This document shows, piece after piece, positions 34,174-43,404 of a stretch of 64,000 bases of DNA. The stretch comes from Candidatus Competibacter sp. (lineage in GTDB: Bacteria; Pseudomonadota; Gammaproteobacteria; Competibacterales; Competibacteraceae). Position numbers and translations under genes: made by a program. The stretch's first letter is position 1, and every line of letters starts with the position of its first letter. A model generated the notes under the pieces. The model was not told the origin of the DNA and searched no databases. It was given only the letters and a program-made list of their open reading frames with translations. The stretch lies in the NCBI GenBank assembly GCA_029624815.1, contig JARSSH010000044.1, forward strand, positions 16,028 through 80,027, read 5' to 3'.

Positions 34174-35055
34174 TCAATACCCGCGCAGCCATTCGGGCCG
34201 CAGCCGCGTCCTGCCAGCCAGCGCCTGTTGCAGTTGCGCCAGCAACCGCTCGCGATCCCGGGACAGCGTCCCGGCCAGCGCCAGGGCGTTGGAGGCGTGG
34301 TTGGAGCGGAACACCAGCGGTTTTGGCGGGTTCAAGCGTTCGAGCAGCCGGGTCTGTTCCATCAGCAGCGCCCGGTCGTCCTGCTCCTGGAAGGTCTCGC
34401 GGAACTTGCGGTGAAATTCCTCGTGGATCGAGGGATCGATCATCAATTGCAGGGTGGACAGGTAATCCAGCTCCACCTGGTTGACCAGATCGGCGGTGGC
34501 GTCGATATGCTCCCGCCAGTACGCTTGCCCGCCCAGCCCGAGAATCATCGTCGCCGACAGAATGAATCCCGCCTGTTTGGCCTTGGTCAGCCCGGTGATC
34601 ATCGTCTCCGGCGTCGCGCCCTTGGTGATCCGCTTGAGCAGATCGGCCGAGCCGGTTTCGATGCCGTAATACAGCAGCGTCAGCCCGCCCTCCCGCAGTT
34701 GCGCCAGCTCCTCCGCCGATTTTTTCAACAGGTTGGCCGGCAGGGCGTAGCTGGACACCCGTTCCAGCCCAGGAAAGGCGGCATGCAGGGATTCCAGAAG
34801 GGTCAGCAGATGGGCGGTTGGCGCGGCCAGGGCGTCGCCGTCGGCCAGGAATACCCGCCGCGTGTCGGAATAGCGCCGCGCCACGGCCCGAATGTCGGCG
34901 TTGACCGCGTCCAGCGGCCGGATGGCGAAAGCCTTGGTCCGGTACATCGAGCAGAAGCTGCACCGGTTGAAGCTGCAACCCAACGTGGCTTGCAGGATGA
35001 AGCTGGTGGCTTCGGAGGGTGGCCGCCAGAGCGGCATGTCGTAGTCGATCGGCAT
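34174..35055 (-). CDS. Radical SAM protein (B12-independent, HemN/Elp3-like)
   Basis: 293 residues. The cluster motif is CSFNRCSFC (CX4CX2C) in LGCSFNRCSFCSMYRT, one residue longer than the common CX3CX2C but known in a family of uncharacterised bacterial enzymes. Other core-strand signatures are VFLADGDAL, LTLLYYGIETGSADLLKRI and ILSATMILGLGG. The C-terminal third is helical. The reaction is unknown. The ATG is at 35055 with no strong ribosome-binding site. Neighbours give no pathway hint. Confidence 0.88.
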   Translation of the reverse strand: MPIDYDMPLWRPPSEATSFILQATLGCSFNRCSFCSMYRTKAFAIRPLDAVNADIRAVARRYSDTRRVFLADGDALAAPTAHLLTLLESLHAAFPGLERVSSYALPANLLKKSAEELAQLREGGLTLLYYGIETGSADLLKRITKGATPETMITGLTKAKQAGFILSATMILGLGGQAYWREHIDATADLVNQVELDYLSTLQLMIDPSIHEEFHRKFRETFQEQDDRALLMEQTRLLERLNPPKPLVFRSNHASNALALAGTLSRDRERLLAQLQQALAGRTRLRPEWLRGY

Positions 35056-35290
35056 AGGGTGGCCTCTTCGGATGCGCCGCGTCCGTCGGCAATTGGCTTA
35101 CCATCGATTCGTTGCGCGTTATGTCGCTCGTGGGCAATGAAATCCGACTGGTTTGGAAGCCGCCTCGACGGAAGACTGTGGATGGCGATAAGTTTCGTGC
35201 AAAGTACTCCTTGACTGCTATTTCTTGCTAAAGAGCACTGCCTTATTCAACTGCCTAATACTCAAAGGTCATTATACTTGGCGGTGACGA

Positions 35291-36085
35291 TCACTGAGAT
35301 TTTTCGTTCCGGTGATTGTCAAGTTCATCCAGATATTTATTGATGATCTGATCGAGCCTCCCACTATTTTTCAGCTTTTGAAGTCCGTCATCGAATTTTT
35401 TAACGACATCTGGATGTATGGATTTCTTACTGAACATTGTATGAATTGGTCCTGATATTACCGCAAAGGAACTGTTAACGATCTCATTTGATAGATTCAT
35501 ATTTTCTAGCTGAGAAATTCCAGAATATGGATCCATAAATAGACCTTGAATCCTTCCGTAACGAAGTTTGTTAATGTTGCTTTTATCGTCTTTCACTTCT
35601 TCAACCAGCTTTTTGAATTTTGGATTTTTCATTGCTTCATTAAACTGTTTTCCATAGAAATATCCTGTCACTATCCCAAAGGTTAAATTTTTTTCAATAA
35701 GATCATCGAGTTTTGTTATTTTGTATTTGCCGCTATCGTCTTTTCTAACGAAAAATGCATATGATTCATTCCTATAAGGTATAGAGAAATAGGCGTATTT
35801 TTCTCTGTCCGGCGATTTTGAAGCACCCATTGCCGCATCCATGTTGCCGTATTCGATGGATACCATGAGTCTTTGCCATGCAATTCTCATGAAATCTGCC
35901 TTGCATCCGGCTTCCTCCAACGCGGCTCTAACGATTTCAAGATCGAGGCCCGCAAAATTACCGTTGCTGTCTTTGAATTGATAAGGCTCCCATGGTTCCC
36001 ATCCTACCCTTATTCTGCACTCGGAATATGCGTGAGTAGTTAGGGTAAGTATGGAAATCGCAATTACATATAAAAATTTTTTCAC
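35291..36085 (-). CDS. Periplasmic amino-acid-type solute-binding protein (SBP_bac_3), AT-rich
   Basis: 264 residues. A signal peptide (KKFLYVIAISILTLTTHAYS) precedes an SBP_bac_3 domain: RVGWEPWEPYQFKDSNGNFA, GLDLEIVRAALEEAGCKADF and PDREKYAYFSIPYRNESYAF. The second lobe includes DAAMGASKS. AAGGAG lies 9 nt before the ATG. No permease or ATPase is adjacent, so it may feed a receptor or be an orphan. The base composition is clearly more AT-rich than its neighbours (many Lys, Asn, Ile codons ending in A/T), a sign of recent transfer. Confidence 0.85.
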   Translation of the reverse strand: MKKFLYVIAISILTLTTHAYSECRIRVGWEPWEPYQFKDSNGNFAGLDLEIVRAALEEAGCKADFMRIAWQRLMVSIEYGNMDAAMGASKSPDREKYAYFSIPYRNESYAFFVRKDDSGKYKITKLDDLIEKNLTFGIVTGYFYGKQFNEAMKNPKFKKLVEEVKDDKSNINKLRYGRIQGLFMDPYSGISQLENMNLSNEIVNSSFAVISGPIHTMFSKKSIHPDVVKKFDDGLQKLKNSGRLDQIINKYLDELDNHRNEKSQ

Positions 36086-36577
36086 GTTGAAACTCCTTAA
36101 TCAAATAATATCGTGAGACGGACCCCTTGTCTGGACAATTTCAGCCGAATTTAAGGTGGATCGTGTGTGTTAAGCGACAGGGTTGCCACCTGTCGGCATA
36201 AACATCGGCCAGTGTTCGATAGTCTATAGCGACTCTCAAATTTCGTACAGTTCATTAAGGTAGTACTCTGCAAGGGTAAAACCGCAAGACGAGGCGGAAA
36301 CGAGCGATGCGGAGGAAAGCGTTCAGTGCGGAGTTGAAAGCGGGGGTGGCGCTGGAAGCGCTGGCCGGCTGCTAGACGGCCGACGAAATTGCGGGTGCCC
36401 TACGAGAGATCCATCCCCGCCCTACGCGCTACGGGGTGCGGCATCGGTGATGCCCGCCGATACGATTACGATTGGCCGACCCTGGCGGGTGCGTCTGAAG
36501 ATGCGCGAGGTCCGCCAGCGTAGCGATGCGGCGAAAGTCAGCTATACGCCGACCCAACTGATCGAGCGCGTCTGACC
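36086..36577. other. Eroded intergenic patch with transposase debris
   Basis: 492 bp with no intact gene. It contains the IS3 OrfA relic (36307-36405) and a 41-codon open stretch (36450-36575) that starts MPADTITIGRPWRVRL and that I do not recognise. The start of a truncated restriction gene faces it from the right. Confidence 0.5.
36307..36405 (+). pseudogene. IS3-family OrfA transposase relic
   Basis: MRRKAFSAELKAGVALEALA then GC, an in-frame TAG (36373-36375), and TADEIAG: the first helices of an IS3/IS911 OrfA helix-turn-helix (usual form RRKRFSAEFKAKVALEAL). No OrfB or terminal repeats were found. Confidence 0.7.
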
Positions 36578-37414
36578 CTACACCGGACAAGCCAGAACGA
36601 TGGCCTGGTTGGCGGGGAAAATGGTCGGATAATCGGCCTTGACGGCGGCGAACAGCTTGTCGAGACGAGCCTTGACCTTGAGCGGACCATTGAGACCGCC
36701 GCGCTCGTTGGCGGCGGCATGGAACTGCACTTCGGGAGAGTCGCGCTCGTCGTGAATCTTGCAGAAGATCAGCTTGAGCAGTTCCCAGAAGGCTTCCGGT
36801 TTCTGTAGGCCCTGGTTGCCGGCGATGTAGTTATGGCAGCGGCGGAAGGCGAACAATAACGCATCCGATGAGGCGGCTTTCAGTTGATCGAAGCGCGGGC
36901 GCTCCGCGTCCTCGTCGCTCTGCCCGTAGCTGGGTAGATCGGGGATTTCCTCGTAGGCGATCTGACCGTCCTTGACGACCTTGTGGTAGCAGTAGCGCTC
37001 CAGGCCGTTGGTCCACATGCCATAGACCGCGTTCGGACAGACGGAAAGGTAGCTGTGCAGTTGGCCGACGCCTTCCTTGCGATCGCTGGCCTTCACGGTC
37101 TGTGCCTTGCACTCAACCACGACGTAACTGTTTTCCTGCGCGTGGTCGGCGTCCGCCGCGAACGCCACCAAATCGGCGCGCGGCTTGCGGCTACCGACGC
37201 GCAAAACGAACTCCACCGCAATATCCTGTTTCGGGTAGCCGTATTCGCGGACCAGCGACTTGGCGATTTCCTGCCGGACGTACTCTTCCGGTGTTTCCTC
37301 GCGCTGGGTTTGGCCGTCGATGAAATCCAGCACCTTACCTTGCTGGACAATGACGGCGGCTGGACTGGGGGATGCGGGTTGATGGGTCATCGGTTTTTGT
37401 TGTTGTCGGCCCAT
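36578..37414 (-). pseudogene. Type I-like restriction/modification protein, C-terminally truncated
   Basis: 278 residues. An HSDR_N-type nuclease domain is visible: TPEEYVRQEIAKSLVREYGY, PRADLVAFAADADHAQENSY and VVVECKAQ with the Asp...Glu-x-Lys catalytic core. It is followed by the first part of an N6-DNA-methylase region (PEAFWELLKLIFCKIHDERD, LFAAVKADYPTIFPANQAIV). The frame ends abruptly at LACPV, before any methylase motif, and the DNA beyond is the transposase debris. The full family is several hundred residues longer. It is a defence-gene relic, probably inactive as a complete system. The start (37414 or 37390) is uncertain. Confidence 0.75.
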
Positions 37415-37668
37415 CCCGGAGGCGGGGTTTTCGAGGGATGGCCATCCAATTTCTCTGGATTGATTCTAGTGGACCCTCAGGTTGAGAATCAAACTATGTG
37501 ACCGCTTACAATCAATAACACTGAGCATGCTGATTGCCGCTTGAGCAGGTGGTTATTGGTGAATTTTGTCGCATTCGGCGGCCGGCTGGCGGTCCGTTTT
37601 TCCGCGATAATCGTTTACAATCCCTGCCGCGACCGCTGGTTCCTTTAGGGGTGCGGTTAATTTAACAT

Positions 37669-37674
37669 TATAAT
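37669..37674 (+). promoter_or_regulatory. Candidate -10 box before the thioesterase operon
   Basis: TATAAT in an AT-rich stretch (37656-37680) 38 bp before the ATG at 37712. No good -35 is seen at 17 bp. The rest of the 37415-37711 gap holds no gene. Confidence 0.45.
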
Positions 37675-37711
37675 TTATAAAGCGGATTTTCACTTTTTGT
37701 CGAGGCGGCGC

Positions 37712-38152
37712 ATGGCGCGAATCAAATTGGATCTGCCGGCGGATTTTCCGTTTGCCACCGAGCTGCGGGTGCGGGTCACCGATGTCAATTACGCCGGGCA
37801 TGTCGGCAACGATGCCTTGCTGGGTTTGTTGCAGGAAGCGCGGGCGCGGTTCCTGGCGCAATACGGACTGGGCGAACTGGAGATTTTCGGCCTCGGCCTG
37901 GTCGTGGCCGACAGCGTCGTCCTCTATAAATCCGAGGCGTTTCCCGGCGAGCGGCTGAGCATCGCGGTGACGGTGGCCGACTTCAATAAGTATGGCTGCG
38001 ATTTCGTTTACCGGGTGACCGAGCAGGCCAGCGGGCGCGAAGTGGCGCGAGCCAAGACCGGCATCGTGTTTTTCGATTACCAAAAACGCGCGGTCCAACC
38101 CGTGCCGCAAGCGTTCCTCGATCTGTTCCCAAACGATGCCGCCGTCACTTAA
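37712..38152 (+). CDS. Hotdog-fold acyl-CoA thioesterase
   Basis: 146 residues of the 4HBT/YbgC type: ELRVRVTDVNYAGHVGNDAL, with the catalytic Asp/Tyr/His region VNYAGHVGN, and a long central helix (LLGLLQEARARFLAQYGLGE). It hydrolyses acyl-CoA thioesters in the cytoplasm. GAGG lies 8 nt before ATG 37712; a TTG five codons earlier is less likely. Its end overlaps the first GTPase gene by 17 bp. Confidence 0.88.
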   Translation: MARIKLDLPADFPFATELRVRVTDVNYAGHVGNDALLGLLQEARARFLAQYGLGELEIFGLGLVVADSVVLYKSEAFPGERLSIAVTVADFNKYGCDFVYRVTEQASGREVARAKTGIVFFDYQKRAVQPVPQAFLDLFPNDAAVT

Positions 38153-39677
38153 ACCGTCGCTGTCGCCGGCCGCCCGGGCCTGGCTGCCGGTCCGCCTGCT
38201 GCTGGCCGTGGGCGCTAGCGTGGGCGTCGCCGTGCTGCTGGTGCTGGTGCTGTACATCACCGATCTCGGATTGTCGGTGTGGGATCGCCTGCAGCGGGCC
38301 CCGACCACGTTCTGGGTGATTTACCTGCTGGTGCTGAGCCTGTTGGGCATGGGCGGAGCCTACCTGGTCTGGCGCGTGTTGCGCTGGGGCCAGCCGGCCG
38401 GCAAATCCCGCCCGGCCACGCCCGCCAAGCCGCCGGACGAAAAGACCCTGATCGAGGAACTGGACAAGCGCGGCGCCGCCGGCGTACCGGTGGACGCCAT
38501 CCGCGGCGAGTTGGAAGAATTGCAACGGCGGCGGGCGGCGGGCGAGATCGTCGTGGCGGTGTTCGGCGAGATCAGCACCGGTAAGTCTTCGATGATCCGC
38601 GCCTTGCTGCCGGGCACCGACATTGCGGTCGACGTGTGCGGCGGCACCACCCGGGAAGTCACTCATTACACTTGGACCAGCCCGGCCGGGGATCGGCTGA
38701 TTCTGGCCGATCTGCCGGGATTGAACGAGGCGGACGGCACGCTGGACCGGGCCGCCCGCGACGAAGCGCTGCGCGCCCATGTGGTGATCTACGTCTGCGA
38801 GGGCGATCTAACCCGCGATCAGTATCAGGCGTTGCGGACGCTGGTGGATCTGGGCAGCCCGGTGATCTTGGCGCTCAACAAGATCGATCGCTTGATCGGC
38901 GGAGAACTGGAACTGGTGCGCGAACGCCTGGGCGAGCGGGTGGGCGAGGAGGTGGAAGTGGCGCCGGTGCAATGCGGCGGCGTCGAGGAAGTCACTCGCA
39001 TCTATCACGACGGTCGCGAGGAAACCACCCTGCGCGAGCGCAAGCCGCGGGTCGACGATCTGCGCCGCGCCTTGCAGCGCTATCTCGACACCGATCCGCA
39101 AGTTTTGGACGGCTTGCGCGATACCGCGGTGTTCGTGCTGGTCCAGCGGAAATTGGATGAGGCGGTCGCCCAATACCGGCGCGAACGGGCCGGGGAGATC
39201 GTCCAGGGTTATACCCGCAAGGCGGTGTTCGGCGCGCTGGCGGCGGTCGGACCGGGGACCGACGTACTGATCCAGGGCTATCTGGGCATTCATTTGCTCA
39301 AGGAACTGTGCGCGTTGTACGAAGTGCCGGTGCGCGAGGTCGATATGCAACGCTTCCTGGATCTGGCCGGCAATCAGATAAAACGCAGTCTCAACCTGTT
39401 GCTGGCGCTGGTCGGCAACGTGTTCAAGGCGTTTCCGGGGATGGGTACGGTGGTGGGTGGCATGCTGCACGCCGTGGTCTATGGGTTGATATTCGAAAGC
39501 CTGGGGAAGGCGGTGGCCCGCTCCCTGGAAAGCCGTGGCGACCTGGTGAGCGGACCCACCTTGCGGATGTTCGAGGATGACTTGAGTGAAAATCTGGAAG
39601 CGCGTGCAAAGCGTTTACTCCAACTGGCTTGGACGCGACAGCGAGGCGATGAAGGTGCTGGAACCGCAACCGGCTAG
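38136..39677 (+). CDS. Membrane-anchored Era/dynamin-like GTPase with DUF697, first of a pair
   Basis: 513 residues. Two N-terminal membrane helices (about 19-44 and 62-82) precede a GTPase domain: G1 GEISTGKSSM, G2 region GGTTREVTHY, G3 DLPGLNE and G4 NKIDRL. The C-terminal DUF697 region has hydrophobic, Gly-rich helices (AAVGPGTDVLIQGYLGIHLL, GNVFKAFPGMGTVVGG). Such proteins are thought to work at the inner membrane; the role is unknown. The gene overlaps the thioesterase by 17 bp and the second GTPase by 92 bp. Confidence 0.88.
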   Translation: MPPSLKPSLSPAARAWLPVRLLLAVGASVGVAVLLVLVLYITDLGLSVWDRLQRAPTTFWVIYLLVLSLLGMGGAYLVWRVLRWGQPAGKSRPATPAKPPDEKTLIEELDKRGAAGVPVDAIRGELEELQRRRAAGEIVVAVFGEISTGKSSMIRALLPGTDIAVDVCGGTTREVTHYTWTSPAGDRLILADLPGLNEADGTLDRAARDEALRAHVVIYVCEGDLTRDQYQALRTLVDLGSPVILALNKIDRLIGGELELVRERLGERVGEEVEVAPVQCGGVEEVTRIYHDGREETTLRERKPRVDDLRRALQRYLDTDPQVLDGLRDTAVFVLVQRKLDEAVAQYRRERAGEIVQGYTRKAVFGALAAVGPGTDVLIQGYLGIHLLKELCALYEVPVREVDMQRFLDLAGNQIKRSLNLLLALVGNVFKAFPGMGTVVGGMLHAVVYGLIFESLGKAVARSLESRGDLVSGPTLRMFEDDLSENLEARAKRLLQLAWTRQRGDEGAGTATG

Positions 39678-40956
39678 CGGCGACGGGCATCTGGCCCTGG
39701 CCCGCGAGAGCCTGCGCGAACTGCTGGACGATCAGCGGGTGCCGCCGCCGGTGCGCGCGGCGCTGGCGGAGGAGTACCGGCAACTGCAACTGTTGCTGGA
39801 AAAGATCGAACAGGGCCACATCCATATCGCCGTGTTCGGCCGGGTCAGCGTCGGCAAGTCGGCGTTGCTCAACGCCCTGTTGGGCGAGACGCGGTTTTCG
39901 ACCAGCCCACTGCACGGCGAAACCACCCGCGCCGCTCACGCCCGCTGGCAGGAATACGACGCGGGCGGGGTATTCCTGATCGACACGCCCGGCATCAACG
40001 AGGTGTCCGGCGAAGCCCGCGAGCAGCTCGCCCACGACGTGGCGAGCCGCAGCGACCTGGTGATGTTCGTGGTGGACGGCGATATCACCGACACCGAACT
40101 GAAGGCGCTGCGGCAGGTGAAGGGCGCGGCCCAGCGGCTGGTGCTGGTGCTGAACAAGATCGACCGCTATACCCCGACCGATCGCGAGCTGTTGCTGGAC
40201 ACGCTGCGTCGGCGCAGCGCGGGGCTGATCCAGCCGCGGGACATTCTGACCGTCGCCGCCCAGCCGGCCGAGCGCATCGTGATTCTGGTGGACGCCGAGG
40301 GCAACGAGACCGAGACCCGCCGCCGGCCGCCGACCGACGTGAGCGTGTTGCGCGAGCGAATCTGGGACATCCTCAAGGCCGAGGGAAAGACCATGGCGGC
40401 GCTCAACGCCGGCCTGTTCGCCGGTCGCTTCTCCGACCGCTTGAGCCGCGAGATCGTCGCCATCCGCCGCGACCTGGCCGACAAGGTGGTGCGCAAATAT
40501 TGTCTCGCCAAGGGCGTGGCGGTGGCGCTGAACCCCATTCCGGTCGCCGACATTCTGGCGGCGGTCGCCACCGACGCGGCGATGGTCGTGCATCTCGGCC
40601 GGGTTTACGGCCTACCGATCAACCGGGCCGAGGCGGGCGCGCTGCTCAAGACCATTTTTACCCAATTGGTATTCCTGATGGGCACGGTCTGGGTCATGAA
40701 CCTGGTGGCGGCGGCGCTGAAGGGCATCAGCCTGGGGCTGTCGACGGTGGTGACCGCCGGGGCGCAGGGCGCGGTGGCCTGGTACGGCACCTACGTGGTC
40801 GGTCGAGCGGCCGAGCAGTATTTCGCGCAGGGCAAATCATGGGGCGAGGGCGGACCGAAGCGGGTGGTGCAGGATATCCTTGACAGTCTGGATCGCGAAT
40901 CGCTGCTGGCGCAGGCCCGCGACGACATCCTGGCGCGCTTGAAGCCGCTCTTTTGA
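39586..40956 (+). CDS. Era/dynamin-like GTPase with DUF697, second of a pair
   Basis: 456 residues. It lacks the N-terminal helices of its partner. GTPase motifs: G1 GRVSVGKSALLNAL, G2 HGETTRAA, G3 DTPGINE and G4 NKIDRY. The C-terminal DUF697 part contains two to three helices (PVADILAAVATDAAMVVHLG, FLMGTVWVMNLVAAALKGIS). It starts inside the last 92 bp of the upstream GTPase gene in another frame. If the ATG at 39586 is wrong, the next in-frame ATG (39649) still overlaps. A heteromeric pair is the natural reading. Confidence 0.88.
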   Translation: MKIWKRVQSVYSNWLGRDSEAMKVLEPQPASGDGHLALARESLRELLDDQRVPPPVRAALAEEYRQLQLLLEKIEQGHIHIAVFGRVSVGKSALLNALLGETRFSTSPLHGETTRAAHARWQEYDAGGVFLIDTPGINEVSGEAREQLAHDVASRSDLVMFVVDGDITDTELKALRQVKGAAQRLVLVLNKIDRYTPTDRELLLDTLRRRSAGLIQPRDILTVAAQPAERIVILVDAEGNETETRRRPPTDVSVLRERIWDILKAEGKTMAALNAGLFAGRFSDRLSREIVAIRRDLADKVVRKYCLAKGVAVALNPIPVADILAAVATDAAMVVHLGRVYGLPINRAEAGALLKTIFTQLVFLMGTVWVMNLVAAALKGISLGLSTVVTAGAQGAVAWYGTYVVGRAAEQYFAQGKSWGEGGPKRVVQDILDSLDRESLLAQARDDILARLKPLF

Positions 40957-41005
40957 GTTCGACCGCAAGGGAGGAGCCCGCGGTCAAGTGACTGTCCCGT
41001 TGCGC

Positions 41006-41584
41006 TTAAAACGCCGCCGCCAGTTCGCGCGCTTCGGCCAGCATGGCGTGTCGTTCGGCCGGCGAGACGGTCGGCACCTGGTAGAACGCCCGATGGGTGA
41101 CGGTGCGAACGCCGCAGGCTTCCAAAACGCCCTCGGCCATCGGCCGCACCAGCAATTCGTGCCAGCGCAGGCGTTGGTAGGTGGCCTCGTCGCCGCCCAA
41201 TGTGTTGATGATCAAGGCTTTCTCATGCGTCAATAAACCCTGCATACCCGCTTCGGTGAAGTCGAAAGCGAATTTGCGCACGAATACCCGATCAATCCAG
41301 CCCTTGAGAATAGCGGGCGGGCCAAACCACCAGATCGGATAAATAAAAACCAACCCTTGCGCCCAGCGAATGGCTGCCTGTTCTTCGCGAATGTCGCTCG
41401 GTAGGTCGCCGCGCCAGTTGCGGATCAGATCCTCGCCGTCCAGCACCGAGCGAAACCGTAGCTGATACAGATCGCGAAGGCAGGTGGCGTGTCCCCGTTC
41501 GCAGAGTTCGGCATCGATCGTTTCCAGAAGGGCCCGATTGAAGCTGCGCGGGTTGGGGTGGGCGTAAACCAGCAGGATGTTCAT
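41006..41584 (-). CDS. NAD(P)H-quinone oxidoreductase, flavodoxin-like fold
   Basis: 192 residues. MNILLVYAHPNPRSFNRALL is the FMN/FAD phosphate loop of the NQO/MdaB/KefF family. GLVFIYPIWWFGPPAILKGW is the flavin-contact signature, followed by DRVFVRKFAF. It reduces quinones by two electrons. It lies 14 bp downstream of an FAH-family hydrolase on the same strand, suggesting a shared aromatic or electrophile detoxification task. The ATG is at 41584. Confidence 0.92.
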   Translation of the reverse strand: MNILLVYAHPNPRSFNRALLETIDAELCERGHATCLRDLYQLRFRSVLDGEDLIRNWRGDLPSDIREEQAAIRWAQGLVFIYPIWWFGPPAILKGWIDRVFVRKFAFDFTEAGMQGLLTHEKALIINTLGGDEATYQRLRWHELLVRPMAEGVLEACGVRTVTHRAFYQVPTVSPAERHAMLAEARELAAAF

Positions 41585-41598
41585 GTTCGAAGCATGGC

Positions 41599-42258
41599 TC
41601 AGGCCACCCGCGCTCTGAAATCGTGACCGGCCAGGCTGAGCGTCAACGCATCGCCGGGGGCGAGCGGGCCAACGCCGGATGGCGTGCCGGTCAACACCAC
41701 ATCGCCCGGTTGCAGGGTAAAGTGGGTGGAGATGTAGGCCATCAGTTCGAAAATACCGACCATCATCTGGCGGGTATTGCCCTGCTGACGCAACTCGCCG
41801 TTGACCCGCAGCGTTAGCTCGGTCGCCTGCGGTTCGGGTAGCGCCTCGGGTTGCAGGAACGGCGACAGCGGGCAGGCGCCATCGAAAGCTTTGGCGGTTT
41901 CCCAGGGGTGGCCTTTCTTTTTCAAGTCGTTTTGCAGATCGCGCAGGGTCAGATCCAGGGCGATGCCGTAACCGGCCACGGCCGCGCGGGCGTCGTCGGC
42001 GCCGGCGTTTCGCAGCTCCCGGCCCACCAGCACCGCCAGTTCCACCTCGTGATGGCATTCGCCCCGTCCCGTCGGCAACCGGATCGCTTCATCCAGGCCG
42101 GCCAGCGCGGTGGCCGGCTTCATGAACAGGATGGGCGTTTCCGGCACCGCGTTATTGAGTTCGCGGATGTGGTCGAGATAGTTGCGGCCGATGCAGACCA
42201 CCTTGCCGATCGGCAGCGCCAGCGGGCTGCCATCCAGATAGCGGTGTTGGTAAGCCAA
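41599..42258 (-). CDS. Fumarylacetoacetate hydrolase family protein
   Basis: 219 residues, the YcgM/FAHD1 size. KVVCIGRNYLDHIRELNN, ILFMKPATAL, the metal-binding ECHHEVELAVLVG (Glu-x2...Glu) and VVLTGTPSGVGPL are all present. Relatives hydrolyse acylpyruvates or decarboxylate oxaloacetate. The start is TTG at 42258 (AYQHRYLDG follows) with GGGAAG about 11 nt upstream. It forms an operon with the quinone reductase. Confidence 0.92.
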   Translation of the reverse strand: MAYQHRYLDGSPLALPIGKVVCIGRNYLDHIRELNNAVPETPILFMKPATALAGLDEAIRLPTGRGECHHEVELAVLVGRELRNAGADDARAAVAGYGIALDLTLRDLQNDLKKKGHPWETAKAFDGACPLSPFLQPEALPEPQATELTLRVNGELRQQGNTRQMMVGIFELMAYISTHFTLQPGDVVLTGTPSGVGPLAPGDALTLSLAGHDFRARVA

Positions 42259-42332
42259 GCGCGTCTTCCCAGGTGAGTGGTGGGAAAAGTATTGTCGGGT
42301 AAGGTCGTCGAGGCCGCAACGGCGGACGCGAT

Positions 42333-42359
42333 AAAAAAGCGCCAGCCCGGAGGCTGGCG
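42333..42359 (-). terminator. Rho-independent terminator after the alpha-E gene
   Basis: On the minus strand CGCCAGCC-TCCG-GGCTGGCG is followed by CTTTTTTAT. The 8-bp GC stem with a 6-U tract lies about 45 bp after the alpha-E stop and ends the ATP-grasp/alpha-E operon. Confidence 0.9.
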
Positions 42360-42404
42360 AAGTGGATGTTCCGCGACCGGGCGAAGCCGGCCGGAACTTG
42401 CAAG

Positions 42405-43403
42405 TCAGGCGAAATAGGTGGTGACGATCCGATCGTGCAGTTGGCCCAGACCGATCTGCAATTCATCGATGAAATCGTGCAGGCCCTCGTGGGCCAGCTC
42501 CGGCACCGTCGCCGCGTCCAACCGTTGCCGAAGGGCGGCGGTACTGGCGAGCAGTACGTCGCTCTTGGGCAGTTCCCGCAGGCAGATTTCCATCTGCGTC
42601 AGGCAACAGGCCACGGCGCGCGGGAAATATTCGTTTTGCAGCAGGAACTTGAGCACGTCTGGACCGCCGACCCGCAAGCGTATCTGCTGGCGGTACATCT
42701 GGTAGGCGCTCAGTGATTTCAACACACTCATCCATTGAATGTTTTCGAAGGGGTCTTGCTCCTGCCGTTCGGACGTGGCGGTCTGAGACTGGCCGGTCCC
42801 GGCCGAGTCCTGCTCCTGTCGCGATTCCCCGGCCGCCGGTTGTCCGGCGCGTGGCAGCAGGTTGGCCGAGCGCACGTCCAGAATGCGGGTGGTCATGTCG
42901 GCCCGTTCCAGGTAGCGCCCCAGCCGGACGAAATCGTAGGCGGCGGTGCGGCTCATGGCTCCGGACAGCATGCCGTTGATCTGTTGCGCGCCATGGATGA
43001 CCCGGCGCAGGAACTCAAAGCGGCCGCGCCGGGTGGGGACGTGATCGCGAGCATAAATATACAGGCCGTTGACCTGTTCCCAGACCTCTTGCGGCACGGT
43101 GTCGCGGGTGGTGCGCAGATTCTCGCGGGCGGCGGCCAGGCTGGAAATGATCGAACTGGGATGGTCGCGGTCGCCGATCAGGAACTTGACCACGTTGGTT
43201 TCGTCGGCCAACCGGTTCGGATCCTTCTCGAAGAACAGTTTCTCGGCGCCGACGATGAAAATCAGCGGCAGCCAGCCGAAGGTGGTGTTGCGCGGCAGGT
43301 CCAGCAGCAGGTTGCTGTTGACGTTGATGATGCGAGCGGTGTCTTCGGCCCGTTCGATTTGACGGGCCATCCAGTAGATGTTTTGGGCGACGCGTGACAG
43401 CAT
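42405..43403 (-). CDS. Alpha-E domain protein (DUF403)
   Basis: 332 residues, mostly helical. MLSRVAQNIYWMARQIERAE, DTARIINVNSNLLLDLPR and SRTAAYDFVRLGRYLERADM with TTRILDVRS are the DUF403 signatures. The family always travels with a circularly permuted ATP-grasp protein and a transglutaminase-like protein, together predicted to make or process a peptide-like modification. A low-complexity Gln/Glu/Ser stretch (about 205-230, GESRQEQDSAGTGQ) interrupts the domain and looks like a lineage-specific insert. The start is 1 bp after the ATP-grasp stop. Confidence 0.93.
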   Translation of the reverse strand: MLSRVAQNIYWMARQIERAEDTARIINVNSNLLLDLPRNTTFGWLPLIFIVGAEKLFFEKDPNRLADETNVVKFLIGDRDHPSSIISSLAAARENLRTTRDTVPQEVWEQVNGLYIYARDHVPTRRGRFEFLRRVIHGAQQINGMLSGAMSRTAAYDFVRLGRYLERADMTTRILDVRSANLLPRAGQPAAGESRQEQDSAGTGQSQTATSERQEQDPFENIQWMSVLKSLSAYQMYRQQIRLRVGGPDVLKFLLQNEYFPRAVACCLTQMEICLRELPKSDVLLASTAALRQRLDAATVPELAHEGLHDFIDELQIGLGQLHDRIVTTYFA

Positions 43404-43404
43404 G

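Noticed and set aside
36450..36575. A 41-codon open stretch as a gene
   Set aside because: No ribosome-binding site or recognisable family; it lies in transposase debris and is more likely a chance frame.
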